A DNA stretch of 64,000 nucleotides from Anabaena sp. PCC 7108 (lineage in GTDB: Bacteria; Cyanobacteriota; Cyanobacteriia; Cyanobacteriales; Nostocaceae), in contig NZ_KB235896.1 in the NCBI RefSeq assembly GCF_000332135.1, forward strand, positions 1,151,465-1,215,464, in the 5' to 3' direction. Made by a program: the position numbers and the translations under genes. The notes under the pieces are model-generated. The model did no database searches. It saw only the letters and a program-made list of their open reading frames with translations, and was not told the DNA's origin. Shown piece by piece: positions 39,597 to 49,780 of the stretch (position 1 is the first letter of the stretch; the number at the start of each line of letters is the position of its first letter).

Positions 39597-40568
39597 CTAA
39601 TAGAGACGGCTTAGTACATAATCAGTCATGTTAATTAATGCTTGTCGTGATTCTGAGGATTCTAGAGTGGCAATATTTTCAGCAGCTAACTTAGCATGGT
39701 GAGCAGCTAATTCTCTAGCTCGCTGTATACCTTGGCTATCTGTAATCAACCCCAGTGCCTGATCTAAATCACCAGCTTGGGCAAACTCTCTTTCAATCAG
39801 CACTTCTAGGTAAGGTTGTTCCTCTAAGGCGAATAACACTGGGGCTGTTAGATTACCACTTTTGAGATCCGATCCGGCTGGTTTCCCTAAGATATCTGTA
39901 GAACCAGTGAAATCTAAGATATCGTCTACTATTTGGAAAGCTAGACCAAGATGCTTACCGTAGTTATACAAATTGTCAGCACTTTCTGGGGAAACTTCAC
40001 TGAGTAATCCAGCTGCTTTAGAACTGTTAGCAATTAAGGAAGCTGTTTTGTAATAGCTCTTTTTGAGATAAGTTCCCGTAGAGAGATTAGTATCAAAACG
40101 ATTCAGTCCTTGTTGGATTTCCCCAGCCGCCAAATCCATAATTACTTCTGAAAGTAGTTTGACTACATCCAAATTGTCTAGATTTGCTAAATACCAGGAC
40201 GACTGAGCAAAGAGAAAATCTCCTGCTAGTATGGCAATACGATTACCAAATAAACTATGAACCGTAGGTACACCACGGCGTACATTTGACTCATCCACTA
40301 CATCATCATGTACTAAGCTGGCTGTGTGGATCATTTCCGTAATCTCTGCCAAGCGGCGATGACGGGGCGTAATATCTTGTTCTAGCATGGTTGCCCGCGA
40401 TATTAGCAGCACAATTGCTGGTCTGAGACGCTTGCCCCCAGCACCAAATAAATGTTCGGCGGCTGCATAGAGAATGGGGTGGCGATTTCCAACTAGCTGT
40501 GTGAGGTTATCTGCTAGTATTTGCAGGTCTGCTTCCACAGGGGTAAACAGGGAGGTGGCTGGGGTCAT
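39597..40568 (-). CDS. sds: Solanesyl (polyprenyl) diphosphate synthase
   Basis: Trans-polyprenyl synthase that makes the plastoquinone side chain. First aspartate-rich motif LVHDDVVDESNVRRG and second FQIVDDILDFTGS; GAGGKRLRPAIVLL is the allylic-site block. 323 aa, ATG at 40568. Similar short-chain enzymes (CrtE) are close relatives, but the residues before DDxxD and the length favour the long-chain type. Confidence 0.9.
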   Translation of the reverse strand: MTPATSLFTPVEADLQILADNLTQLVGNRHPILYAAAEHLFGAGGKRLRPAIVLLISRATMLEQDITPRHRRLAEITEMIHTASLVHDDVVDESNVRRGVPTVHSLFGNRIAILAGDFLFAQSSWYLANLDNLDVVKLLSEVIMDLAAGEIQQGLNRFDTNLSTGTYLKKSYYKTASLIANSSKAAGLLSEVSPESADNLYNYGKHLGLAFQIVDDILDFTGSTDILGKPAGSDLKSGNLTAPVLFALEEQPYLEVLIEREFAQAGDLDQALGLITDSQGIQRARELAAHHAKLAAENIATLESSESRQALINMTDYVLSRLY

Positions 40569-41571
40569 GGATGGGCGGACTCTGACTTAGGTTACGAAAG
40601 TTTACATATCCTTTACTCATTTTAAGATAACCCAATGCCAGCGCAAAGTTTTCCTCAGGGAATCCCATACTCCATGATCTGCAAAAAAGCAGAAAAAAGT
40701 TTGCTATTTTGAACTACTTGTGATAGGAAAATATGACAATTGACAGTGTCGAAAGTCTTTTGCTGTCCTAACCACCTTAGCCGTTGTCATAGTTCTTGGG
40801 TCAAAAACCGAATTATTTATTAAAACTGCTGATTTTGGACATCGGATGCTCCCTCTTTTCTCACAGTGGGGTTAAACCTTTATTTTTCGTGGGCTGTAAC
40901 CTTGAAAATTCGTAGATTTATCCAATAGTGATGAAAGAGGTTTATTTTCACGTCTTGTTAATTTATTTCCCATGCAAATTGCTTGATATGAAGCTTGTGT
41001 GTAAACATCTAGAAAATTTGAAATTTAGTCTGGAAGTTATCTTAAAATCCCGTTAGGTTATGTTACGCTAAATTATAGGAGTTTTAAATTTTTTAAGATA
41101 TTCACCTCCAAAAAAGCAAATCACCACTAAGTGATTTTACTCATTGGTGCTGTGAGTCTAAAATATTAGGTCGCCTACAAAATAAAGGGAATAATTCCTG
41201 AATCTTTTTACGTGACCAAAAGGCCTTTTGGGTTAGATAATGCGCCTCCTATTCGGGAAGCCACTACACTCATTCAGCACAAGTTGAGCATTAGTGTAGC
41301 TCTAAATCGATTGGTGTGAGGGTAAATAACGCAGACTGGGTAGACTGCTGAAGAGCGCAGTTGATTTGCTAAATGACAAATTAACTACTGTCGGATGTGT
41401 GGTCTGCGGCAAAATAAATAAAATCATAAATTCGTTAACCGAAGAGAATTAACACTCTACTGGGTGATTTTTCATAGCTAACTACAGTAATCAAGTACAT
41501 TCTTGATTGACTGAAGTTCTACTTTTTTGTATGCAATTTTATATTCCCTTGAGAGCGGGGCTGGTAGAACA
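40569..41571. other. 1-kb region without a convincing gene
   Basis: Holds the diverged dispersed repeat at 40741-40792 and several hairpin-capable stretches (for example around 41359-41391, TTGATTTG / CAAATTAA). A small RNA or long leader for the following small gene is possible. No known RNA family is recognised by eye. Confidence 0.45.
40741..40792 (-). repeat. Dispersed repeat, short diverged copy C
   Basis: Reverse complement reads GACAACGGCTAAGGTGG, TTAGGACAGCAAAAGACTTT and CACTGTC, matching the two ends of the elements at 18706-18784 and 49531-49615 but missing the ~24 bp between the two TAGGACA/TAGACACC half-repeats. Confidence 0.6.
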
Positions 41572-41769
41572 ATGATTTACGTAAATATGCCTATGTTGAT
41601 ATTTATTTTAGCTGCTGGATATTTATTCACCGTCTACTTATTATTAGCACTAGCAAAGCGAACAGGCAAAAAAGGTGTTCTTAAAAGTGGAGCTTCAGCT
41701 ATACAGGATCAGCACAATCAGGAAAGAGGACTAAGGACAAAAGTAACTGAGGTAGTCAATAGTCAATAA
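41572..41769 (+). CDS. Small single-span membrane protein
   Basis: 65 aa from ATG at 41572 (MIYVNMPMLIFILAAG). One membrane span covers residues 7-27, and a basic, polar tail follows (AKRTGKKG to VVNSQ). A TTG 45 bp upstream would extend it, but the ATG gives the natural N-out hydrophobic start. Convergent with murI; a heptamer array lies between the two stops. No family recognised. Confidence 0.55.
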   Translation: MIYVNMPMLIFILAAGYLFTVYLLLALAKRTGKKGVLKSGASAIQDQHNQERGLRTKVTEVVNSQ

Positions 41770-41773
41770 AAAA

Positions 41774-41808
41774 GTACTGAGTACTGAGTACTCGGTACTC
41801 GGTACTAG
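41774..41808. repeat. GTACTGA/GTACTCG heptamer array covering the murI stop codon
   Basis: Five consecutive heptamers (GTACTGA twice, GTACTCG twice, GTACTAG once). The last unit supplies the TAG stop codon of murI on the minus strand. Confidence 0.8.
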
Positions 41809-42662
41809 GATACTGTGGCATCAGAAAGAAATACCTGTTCTACCAGAGGAGTATAGCCCAACCACTGTAAACCAGACTGAGCAAATTGTTGGGGACAACC
41901 GCTGACAGCAAAGCGAGTAGGCATTGGTAGGTAAGTATTTCTGATGGTTAATAAGTCTAACTCTTGAGTACAAGCTGCCACAACATGAACAGCTGGATCA
42001 ACCAGCTTGACTTGTGAAGGGAGGAGCGATCGCAATACTGGTGCTAAATGGGGATAATGGGTACAGCCATAGACCAAGGTATCAATTTCCTGTTTGATTA
42101 AAGGCTCTAGATATGATCTAGCCACTTCTGTTGTATAAGGGTCATGAATGCGATTTTTTTCAATAAGTGGCACAAATTCTGGACAACTGACTTGCCAGAC
42201 TTGGACATCAGGTTGTATTTCTATAATAGCCTGACGATAGGCATTACTTTTGGCAGTTGCTGGGGTAGCTATGACACCAATACGCTTACCTTGCTGTACA
42301 GCAGCTTTTGCTCCTGGTAGGATGACTCCGAGAATAGGGAAATTAAATTCTTGACGGACATTTTCTAGAGCTAGGGCTGAACTGGTATTACAAGCCATAA
42401 TCACCATTTTCACCCGTTGCTGTTGCATCCAGATTAGGATTTCTCTGACATATTGTAAAATTTCTGCTTGTGAACGAATACCGTAAGGAAGATGGGCTGT
42501 ATCCCCAAAGTAAATAATTGATTCATTGGGAAGTTGCTTGTAGAGTTGTCGTAGTACCGTCAGCCCACCTACACCGCTGTCAAACACACCAATAGGGGCG
42601 CGTTGAGGTTCTTTCTCAGAGAAATTATTAAGATTACCTTCAAAAATGGAAGATGAATACAC
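41805..42662 (-). CDS. murI: Glutamate racemase
   Basis: Interconverts L- and D-glutamate for peptidoglycan. IGVFDSGVGGLTVLRQL with the first catalytic-site block, MACNTSSALAL with the first cysteine and YGCTHYPHLAPVL with the second. I chose GTG at 42662 (VYSSSIFEGN, about 285 aa), because family members begin near there. An in-frame ATG at 42716 lies in AT-rich repeat-like sequence and would add 18 atypical residues. Confidence 0.94.
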   Translation of the reverse strand: MYSSSIFEGNLNNFSEKEPQRAPIGVFDSGVGGLTVLRQLYKQLPNESIIYFGDTAHLPYGIRSQAEILQYVREILIWMQQQRVKMVIMACNTSSALALENVRQEFNFPILGVILPGAKAAVQQGKRIGVIATPATAKSNAYRQAIIEIQPDVQVWQVSCPEFVPLIEKNRIHDPYTTEVARSYLEPLIKQEIDTLVYGCTHYPHLAPVLRSLLPSQVKLVDPAVHVVAACTQELDLLTIRNTYLPMPTRFAVSGCPQQFAQSGLQWLGYTPLVEQVFLSDATVS

Positions 42663-42734
42663 AGGTAAATTGTTGATTGAGATTTTGCTATTTAAAATAC
42701 AGAATTTAGCAGACAATTCTCTGATTGACCAGGA

Positions 42735-43040
42735 ATTTTAGATTTTAGATTTTAGATTAAAAAAAATGGCTTTCCTAGACTAGTTATAGAAAATTAATAC
42801 TTGATATCAGGTTAAGTCCTTACATAGTAGGGTATTCAAGAATCAGAAAGCATATTTTTATTAAATCTTTGATTCTATTTTAGCAAAACCTAGTTATGTC
42901 AGGTGTTTTAGGGGTTTTTTAGTATTAATTTATCAAACGAAGTCTAGGAGAGCCAAAAAAATTTGGTATGGGTTTCCTGTTCTAAAGGACGGCAAAATAC
43001 TCGCTGCGCTGCGTACGCTTCGCTAACGTAAATCCAAAAT
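42735..43040. repeat. Short repeats upstream of murI
   Basis: TTTTAGATTTTAGATTTTAG at about 42736-42755, and a palindrome-rich patch near 43000-43030 (CGCTGCGCTGCGTACGCTTCGC). The latter family also appears inside the second amidase gene. No gene. Confidence 0.55.
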
Positions 43041-43130
43041 CGAGTGACCACTAAATTCCGTACCTCAAATAAGTCTACATACTGACTTTATAATTAGTAA
43101 TGTGTGTTACATTGTAAAAGTACTGTATTC

Positions 43131-45035
43131 TCATCGTTGCTGTAGATACTTGAGGATACCACGAGCGATCGCATCAGCCATGCGATTTTGGTACTCTGGA
43201 GAGCCTAACCGGGGGTTATCCTCACGACCAGTCATATAACCCGTTTCGACTAAAATAGCGGGCATAGGATTTTTCCTAAGCACATAAAATCTAGCCTTAC
43301 GGGTTCCTCGGTCTTTGATCGTACCGATATCCTGAAGAATAGTTTTGCGAACAGTTTCTGCCAGACCATAACCACTGTCGTAATAATATACCTCTAACCC
43401 ATTCACATCAGGACGACTATCTACTGAATTAGCGTGAATGCTGACAAACAAAGTCGCATTTACTCGCTTGGCTATATCTACTCGTCCTTGTAATTCTACA
43501 AAAAAGTCAGCATCTCGCGTCATCACAGCTTGGACACCATTTTGCTCTAGAATCGAAGCCACCCTTTTACCAATTGGCAGGATGACATCCTTTTCTAACA
43601 AACCGCCCAAACCGGGAGCGCCTGAATCTTTACCACCATGTCCGGGGTCAATAACCACTAATAGTTTTCCTCTAGGAACAGAGAAACGCGGTTGTGGCTG
43701 AGTACGTATTTGAGAACTATCTGTAGTTGGGTCTGGTAGTTGCCTGCTATTGATTGATGATAAAGGAGGTAAATTAATTGGAGGTGCTACCTGCCGAGAG
43801 CGTTCTAACTGTAAAGCTAACAGCTTTTCTCCTACTTGGTTAAGTTCTCCAATTTGCACACCAGAGGCGGGTTGAACAAAGACAACTACACTGTTAACTT
43901 GAGGTTGTAGACGTACCCTAAGAACAGGACTATTAGCATTAAAAGCGGGACCTTGTACTTTACTAGCTAACTTAGCATTAGGAATAGTGATGCGAAATAA
44001 ACCAGAGGTTCTATCCCAGCCACCAGTAGCAGATATAGCTTGGTCGGCTCTAATCAGTAGCTGTGTACCATTACTAGCCAGTTCTACAGACCCAATTGTG
44101 GCTGGGGCGTTGGGAACAATTGCTGTAGAGGGTCGATTTTCTGGCAATCTCACTAGACGATTAGGCAGTAAAACAAAACCCTCATTATTGCCAGTTGTAG
44201 CTTGCCAATCGGGGCTATTGCCATCTACCCGCAAAGTCATGCGGACAGTAGGCGTTTTACTTGACAGTTGGGTCAATTGAATACGGCTGACACCATAGCG
44301 ATTAATCAACAAATCCCTCTGTCCAAATTTTGGTGATAATGCAGCGCCAGCAATTTCAATATTAATTATGCGCTTATCTTCGCTACGATCAAATTGAATT
44401 TGGGGACTACCACCACTAGTACGAACGAAAAAACCATCCCCTGTTACCCGCAAGTTTTCAATTTGGACTACTCCCCTGATAGTGTTGAGGGCTATGTCAC
44501 GGTTAGGAAGGGTGACAGGAGTTCTTGTCACCATGTTGTAAGTATTTCCAGGAGAGGCTGTGGGTGTGAATGGTGATTGAGGGGGTATGAATTTAGGTGT
44601 TTCTGTTGCTTGCTCACCTACATAGCCAGAAGATGGTGGTGCTTGGGCTTCTAACTGTGGTAGTTGTACTATCCAGCGACTGCTACTAGCCCCAGTGAAT
44701 TTGACGAGGGTGGGGTCTAGGGTATAACCAGAAGTAAGTTCTACAACTAGGCGCGTTGTTTGTTCATCAAACTGCCCAATGCGAATAGCACGAATTGCTC
44801 CACCTATCGGTTGGGTTAACTGAGGACGACCAAAGGTAGTACCTGGTAAGTCAATTACCAACCGAGTTGGGTTAAAGATTAGTTGTGCTTGGGGCTGAAC
44901 AGGACCTGATGTGTTAATTTCTAGGCGGTTTTGATTGGGATCAAAGCGCCAAGATTCTAATTTCGCGGCCATTGCTGGCGACGATAGCATGAATATAGTT
45001 CCAAAAGTGCTGGGTATTAACCAGTGTAGTTTCAC
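43131..45035 (-). CDS. amiC: AMIN-domain N-acetylmuramoyl-L-alanine amidase (first of two)
   Basis: Periplasmic peptidoglycan hydrolase, 634 aa. Signal peptide at residues 1-23. Two AMIN-like domains (residues ~25-130 and ~185-300, plus a third AMIN-like stretch near 310-400) target the septum. A proline-rich linker leads to a C-terminal amidase_3 domain with zinc ligands in VVIDPGHGGKDSGAPG, the glutamate in LLEKDVILP, and SIHANS and ETGYMTG. Start GTG at 45035 with an AGGAGAAAGGA ribosome site. In Anabaena the paired AmiC amidases drill septal nanopores for cell-cell communication. Confidence 0.93.
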   Translation of the reverse strand: MKLHWLIPSTFGTIFMLSSPAMAAKLESWRFDPNQNRLEINTSGPVQPQAQLIFNPTRLVIDLPGTTFGRPQLTQPIGGAIRAIRIGQFDEQTTRLVVELTSGYTLDPTLVKFTGASSSRWIVQLPQLEAQAPPSSGYVGEQATETPKFIPPQSPFTPTASPGNTYNMVTRTPVTLPNRDIALNTIRGVVQIENLRVTGDGFFVRTSGGSPQIQFDRSEDKRIINIEIAGAALSPKFGQRDLLINRYGVSRIQLTQLSSKTPTVRMTLRVDGNSPDWQATTGNNEGFVLLPNRLVRLPENRPSTAIVPNAPATIGSVELASNGTQLLIRADQAISATGGWDRTSGLFRITIPNAKLASKVQGPAFNANSPVLRVRLQPQVNSVVVFVQPASGVQIGELNQVGEKLLALQLERSRQVAPPINLPPLSSINSRQLPDPTTDSSQIRTQPQPRFSVPRGKLLVVIDPGHGGKDSGAPGLGGLLEKDVILPIGKRVASILEQNGVQAVMTRDADFFVELQGRVDIAKRVNATLFVSIHANSVDSRPDVNGLEVYYYDSGYGLAETVRKTILQDIGTIKDRGTRKARFYVLRKNPMPAILVETGYMTGREDNPRLGSPEYQNRMADAIARGILKYLQQR

Positions 45036-45373
45036 AGTCCTTTCTCCTGATTCGCATTCATGGGAGTCGTCAATATGTATCTTGGCAAATCCTCACACCT
45101 TTACCGCCCAAAATTTAGCTTGGCGCTGGTATCGATACACAGCTAATGGCGTAACACTATAGCATAGGTTTTAAATTTTGCCATGCTGTGAGCGTAAATC
45201 AATTTAAGCTGCAAAGCATCAGATTACACCAAAAAGAGCTATCAAAATTAACCGTAATCATAAAAATCCCATTTTTTTAAGCAGAGCTTTTAGTAGTCTG
45301 TCAAGAATCAATTGTTGGGTAAATAAATGTTGATGGTCAAATTTGACGAGTGATACAAACGAATTTACAGTTT
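45036..45373. other. Spacer between the two amidase genes
   Basis: 338 bp, presumably the promoter of the downstream amidase. No gene or strong hairpin seen. Confidence 0.4.
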
Positions 45374-47251
45374 TTATCTTTGCTTTAAATACTGGAGAAT
45401 TCCTTGGGCGATCGCTTCGGCCATCTGATTTTGATAAGCTGAGGTTCTGAGCTTGGCAGCATCTTCCCGACCAGTTACAAAACCAGTTTCTACTAAAATT
45501 GAGGGCATAGAACTTTTTCTGAGAACATAAAACCTGGCTTTACGGACTTTTCGGTCTCTGACATTGAGACTTTGAAGAATTTTGTTATGGACAATACGAG
45601 CTAAAGTCAGACCACTGTCGTAATAATACGTTTCTAAACCACTAACCTCCGGACGACTTGCTCCGGCGGAATTAGCATGAATGCTGACAAATACATCAGC
45701 ATTAGCTCTTTCTGACATATTTACCCGTCCGGGTAAGCTAACGAAATAATCAGAATCTCTTGTCATCACTGCTTGCACACCGTTTTGCTGCAAAATCTCT
45801 GCTACCCTTTTGCCAATGGGCAAGATGATATTTTTTTCTTGTACTCCACCAATACCAACAGCTCCTGAATCTTTACCACCATGTCCAGGGTCAATGATAA
45901 CTAATAATTTCCCTTTGGGAACTGAGGCACGGGGTCGGGGCTGAGGAGTCCTGATATTTGGGTTTGGCAATTGTCCACTGTTGGCTGATGGTAAGGGAGG
46001 TAAGCTGATTAGGGGTCTTACTTGACGATATCTTTGTAATTCTAGAGCCAAAATCTGGTTACTAACTTGATTAAGCGCTCCAACTTGTACACCAGATGCA
46101 GGCTGAACAAACATAACTACACTGTTGGGTGTTTGCTGTTGCATACGTACCCGGAGAACAGAGCTATTAGTATTGAAAGTAGGAGTTGTGACTGTAGGTG
46201 CTAACTTAGCATTGGGAATTGTGATGCGAAATAGTCCACTAGACTTATCCCAAGCACCGGTAGCAGATAGAGTTTGGTCGGCTCTAATTAGTAGTTGTGT
46301 ACCATTAGCAGCTAGTTCTACAGATTGAATAGTAGCTGGGGAGTTAGTAACAGGGAGGTTGCTGGTTGAGGGAATAAGTGTGGATTGATGATTATTTCCA
46401 GGTAAGCGAACCACACCCTTAGTCGGTAGTAGAACTAAGCCACCAACGCTGCTGATACTAGCCCTCCAGTCGGGACTATTTTTATCGACCCGCAATGTGA
46501 GACGGACAGAGGCTGGTTTTGTTTGCAGTTGAGTGAATTCGATGCGGCTGACACCATGCTGATTTACTAGTACATTCCTTGGTGCTAAACCAGGTGATAA
46601 AGTAGCGGCTGAGATATCCATGAAAATAGTTGTGCGATCTGCGCTTCGCAGCAGCGCTTCGCTATCGCGGCTACGATTTACCTGAATTCGGGGATTACCA
46701 CCACTGGTACGAATAAAAAAACCATCTCCTGTGGTTTGTATTTTCTGAATTTGAGTTGTTCCGGCTGTAGTGTTAGTTGCTGTTGAAAACTCTGGTTTAG
46801 GCTGAGAGTCTATCGTCACTAAACTATAAGTATTAGTGTTGCTAGAAACTGGAACTTTCTCAACTTCTAGCTTTGGTAATTGGACTGTCCAACGACTGCC
46901 AGTTGTGCTAACAAATTTAATTAAATTAGGATCTACAGTATAACCAGGAGTGAAATCTACAACTATGCGTGCTGTTTGAGGGTCAAACTGTCCTACCCGA
47001 ATTGAGCGAATAGCACCACCTACGGGTTGAGTTAATTGAGATTGCCCAAATTTAGTTCCTGGTAAATCAATTACTAAACGTGTAGGGTTAAAAATTAGTT
47101 GTGCTTGGGGTTGTACAGCCCCAGAAGTATTAATTTCTAGTCGATTTTGATTTTTATCAAACTGCCAAGATTCTAATTTTGCGGCTAAAGTTGGCGAAGA
47201 TAGTAAGAAAATAGTTCCAATAGTACCGGGTAGTAATGAGTATATTTTCAA
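45374..47251 (-). CDS. amiC: AMIN-domain N-acetylmuramoyl-L-alanine amidase (second of two)
   Basis: 625-aa paralogue of the next gene, same order: signal peptide 1-23, AMIN domains, proline-rich linker, amidase_3 with VIIDPGHGGKDSGAVG, VQEKNIILP, SIHANS and ETGFVTG. Start TTG at 47251 preceded by AGGAGCAAG. Compared with its paralogue it has an extra ~10 residues (SEALLRSA region, DNA about 46632-46665) encoded by a palindromic GCGCTTCGC-type repeat. Tandem duplication is evident. It probably acts in septal wall remodelling. Confidence 0.93.
   Translation of the reverse strand: MKIYSLLPGTIGTIFLLSSPTLAAKLESWQFDKNQNRLEINTSGAVQPQAQLIFNPTRLVIDLPGTKFGQSQLTQPVGGAIRSIRVGQFDPQTARIVVDFTPGYTVDPNLIKFVSTTGSRWTVQLPKLEVEKVPVSSNTNTYSLVTIDSQPKPEFSTATNTTAGTTQIQKIQTTGDGFFIRTSGGNPRIQVNRSRDSEALLRSADRTTIFMDISAATLSPGLAPRNVLVNQHGVSRIEFTQLQTKPASVRLTLRVDKNSPDWRASISSVGGLVLLPTKGVVRLPGNNHQSTLIPSTSNLPVTNSPATIQSVELAANGTQLLIRADQTLSATGAWDKSSGLFRITIPNAKLAPTVTTPTFNTNSSVLRVRMQQQTPNSVVMFVQPASGVQVGALNQVSNQILALELQRYRQVRPLISLPPLPSANSGQLPNPNIRTPQPRPRASVPKGKLLVIIDPGHGGKDSGAVGIGGVQEKNIILPIGKRVAEILQQNGVQAVMTRDSDYFVSLPGRVNMSERANADVFVSIHANSAGASRPEVSGLETYYYDSGLTLARIVHNKILQSLNVRDRKVRKARFYVLRKSSMPSILVETGFVTGREDAAKLRTSAYQNQMAEAIAQGILQYLKQR
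46632..46665. repeat. Palindromic repeat inserted in frame in the amidase gene
   Basis: TGCGCTTCGCAGCAGCGCTT and adjacent CGCTATCGCGG form short inverted repeats. They encode residues absent from the paralogous amidase. Related GCTGCGTACGCTTCGC sequence lies at about 43005-43027. Confidence 0.65.
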
Positions 47252-47499
47252 ATTGCTTGCTCCTAATTTACATTTTTGGATTTACGGTTAAAATTCCTGA
47301 CTATAGCCAGCCTAAATCATATTTTTAAAATATATTAAATAGCTATTATTAACTGCTCAAACCATAACAGATGATGGGTAATAAGGGTATATATCTGTAC
47401 TGAGCCTTGTAAGTGCAAGGCGCTGGCTACGCCAACAAAAATCAAATAGGATTCCTATAGATAAACCTAGTCCAAGTTGAGAACTGTAGTTTTTTAAAA

Positions 47500-47590
47500 G
47501 GGAACAGGGAACAGGGAACAGGGAACAGGGAACAGGGAACAGGGAACAGGGAACAGGGAACAGGGAACAGGGAACAGGGAACAGGGAACA
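47500..47590. repeat. GGGAACA heptamer array, 13 exact copies
   Basis: Thirteen perfect GGGAACA units (91 bp) followed by a partial GGGAA. It sits between the antiporter and amidase genes, both on the minus strand. Reverse-strand translation (LFPVPCS repeats) is an artefact. The rest of the 47252-47949 gap has no gene. Confidence 0.95.
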
Positions 47591-47949
47591 GGGAAGAGTA
47601 TAGAATTTGAGAATAAAACCCGATTAAAAAAACTATGGGTTTCAAAATAGACGCGGTTTAGTTCAAAAATCTTAGATGAATCCTTACACTCGTACCAAGT
47701 TGGGATTTTAGATTGTGGATTGTAAAAGACTTACTGTATTAGATTTGTAATTTTTCATCTGCCGCCATTATTTGCAAATTTACTATCACAGCAGACGGTG
47801 ATTGCAACAGATAAGTTTCCTTTAAATAATATTACAGCAGTTATGGTAAAAGCAGAAAGAAAACAGGCTTTATATCCATCAAAATATACTTGTCCATAGT
47901 TAATTATGGACAAGTAAAAATCAGAAAATAATCACTGATTCAGACTCTC

Positions 47950-49362
47950 CTATGAATCTGAGTTATCTTCCAAAGTTACACCATTATTTGCTGTTGCTAT
48001 TGCACCATCTAGAGTAGCTGTGGTGGTTGATTCGGGAAATACGAATCTTAATAGAGGGGGAGCTAAAAAAGTAGTGAGAATTACCATCATAATAATTGCT
48101 GCTCCTAATGGTTTTGAGAGAACGCCACTAGCAGCGCCAACACCAGCAAATACTAAGCCTACCTCTCCTCTGGGAATCATCCCCACACCAATAGCCAAAC
48201 GATTGATGTTGGGTTGTCCAAACACGGCTAAACCTGTGATCACTTTACCGATAATGGCGACTGTAATCAGGAAAGTTGCCATAATTAAGCCTTCTCGATT
48301 ACTGGGGATTGCTGGATTTAATACTCCAAAATCAGTTTTTGCCCCAACAGTAACAAAAAATATCGGTACTAGCATATCAGCAATGGGAATAACTTGCTTT
48401 TGCAGTTCCTTGCGTTTGTCGGTTTCTTCTAGAACTAAACCTGCTGCGAAAGCGCCAAGAATTGCTTCTAAGTGGATGACGGCAGCTAAATAGGCCATAA
48501 TAAAGGCAAAAATGAAGGCAGGTATGACCAATTCACCGCGGGTTTTGAGTTTATCTGCGATCGCTACAAAGGATTTGTTAAATACATTACCCAAAACAAT
48601 CGCACCAACAAGAAAACTAGTAGCGCTGATAATTAAATAGATGACATTGCCTACATCGACTACGCCATCTTTCGCTAAACTAGCAACTACCGCCAGGACA
48701 ATGATTCCCAGTACGTCATCTAATACAGCCGCACCCAGAATAATCTGCCCTTCTTTAGAATTCAAGCGTCCTAGTTCTGAGAGGACTTTGGAAGTAATAC
48801 CAATACTAGTAGCAGTTAAAGCTGCCCCCGCAAAAATTGCGGGTATAGCACTAATACCAAACAAAGTCATTAGCCCTACGGTCCCCGCAGCAAAGGGTAC
48901 TACCACACCCACTACTGCCACAAGTACGGCTTGGATACCAACTTCCATTAAGTCTTTTAAGTTTGATTCCAAGCCAATTTCAAATAGCAGGATAATCACA
49001 CCCAGTTCTGCTAAAACAGAAACGACCTCTGACTGAGCGGCAAATACCTGTGGTGTAGCTTCTGGAGTTAAACCAGCAGTGATTTGCAGGAAGGTCATAA
49101 TTAAAGAATTAGAACTGTCTGTCCCACCTTCGGGAAATACTAACAGATGAAGTACAGAGACACCGATGATTACACCACCAACAAGTTCACCCAAGACTGG
49201 AGGTAAACCAATTCTGTTTGATAATTCCCCTCCTACTTTGCTGGCGAAGTAAATTACTACTAGACTCAGTAGCACCGAGGCGATTACCATTGAACTGTCT
49301 ACGGTTTCTGTAGTACTAGCCAACAGGGGAACAGTAAAATTGATTGCACTGAAAAACTGCAT
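47950..49362 (-). CDS. CPA2-family cation:proton antiporter (NapA/KefB-like)
   Basis: 470-aa inner-membrane protein with about 12-13 hydrophobic spans. Characteristic segments are NRIGLPPVLGELVGGVIIG, LFEIGLESNLKDL, a paired-acid site in LGAAVLDDVLGIIVLAVV, and AIGVGMIPRGEVGLVFAGVG. There is no C-terminal TrkA-N domain. It probably exchanges Na+ or K+ for H+. ATG at 49362. Monocistronic. Confidence 0.9.
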   Translation of the reverse strand: MQFFSAINFTVPLLASTTETVDSSMVIASVLLSLVVIYFASKVGGELSNRIGLPPVLGELVGGVIIGVSVLHLLVFPEGGTDSSNSLIMTFLQITAGLTPEATPQVFAAQSEVVSVLAELGVIILLFEIGLESNLKDLMEVGIQAVLVAVVGVVVPFAAGTVGLMTLFGISAIPAIFAGAALTATSIGITSKVLSELGRLNSKEGQIILGAAVLDDVLGIIVLAVVASLAKDGVVDVGNVIYLIISATSFLVGAIVLGNVFNKSFVAIADKLKTRGELVIPAFIFAFIMAYLAAVIHLEAILGAFAAGLVLEETDKRKELQKQVIPIADMLVPIFFVTVGAKTDFGVLNPAIPSNREGLIMATFLITVAIIGKVITGLAVFGQPNINRLAIGVGMIPRGEVGLVFAGVGAASGVLSKPLGAAIIMMVILTTFLAPPLLRFVFPESTTTATLDGAIATANNGVTLEDNSDS

Positions 49363-49530
49363 TGGTTCTGTGAATATCCTTCTCTTTATTTTTACCTTGT
49401 TATTGAAACTATTTCATAGCCATAGACTTATACTCGCTACTTACAGTAACCATAGTTTTTTCATATACAGCAGGTAAGAGACCATAATCAAACCTCTAGA
49501 AATTTTAGTGTTATGACAGGTGATAGGGAA

Positions 49531-49615
49531 CAGGTGAGAGGTGACAGTCTGAAAAGTCTTTTGGTGTCTAGGTTTTATCATCAGTTGGTTTCCTAGCCGC
49601 CCTGTCTGTTGCTAT
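49531..49615 (-). repeat. ~80-bp dispersed repeat, copy B
   Basis: Inverted relative to copy A at 18706-18784. The match covers nearly the whole element (AACAGACAGGGCGG, then TGATGATAAAACCTAGACAC, then CAAAAGACTTTT). It lies in the divergent spacer 49363-49780, which contains no gene. Confidence 0.85.
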
Positions 49616-49780
49616 ATTTTTTCAGTTGCCAAAAATGTAACCAAGCAACTTTTGGATTTAGGCAGTGTCAAAGTATAAATATCCAAATCAAACAATTGCG
49701 TTTTAGTTGTGAATATCCTTTGGTAAACGCTGCCTAAAACCTGGAAAATCCCTATAAATTTTTTGAGGAGTGTAAATCTA

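Noticed and set aside
47500-47590. Heptamer array considered as a CRISPR
   Set aside because: Units are contiguous 7-mers without spacers. No array with 25-40 nt repeats and unique spacers, and no cas gene, is present in the window.
47442-47645. 67-codon minus-strand frame with LFPVPCS repeats
   Set aside because: Pure translation of the GGGAACA heptamer array; seven-base units stay open in all frames.
48020-49036. Long antisense frames within the antiporter gene
   Set aside because: Shadow frames of a well-supported membrane protein gene; composition reflects its reverse complement.
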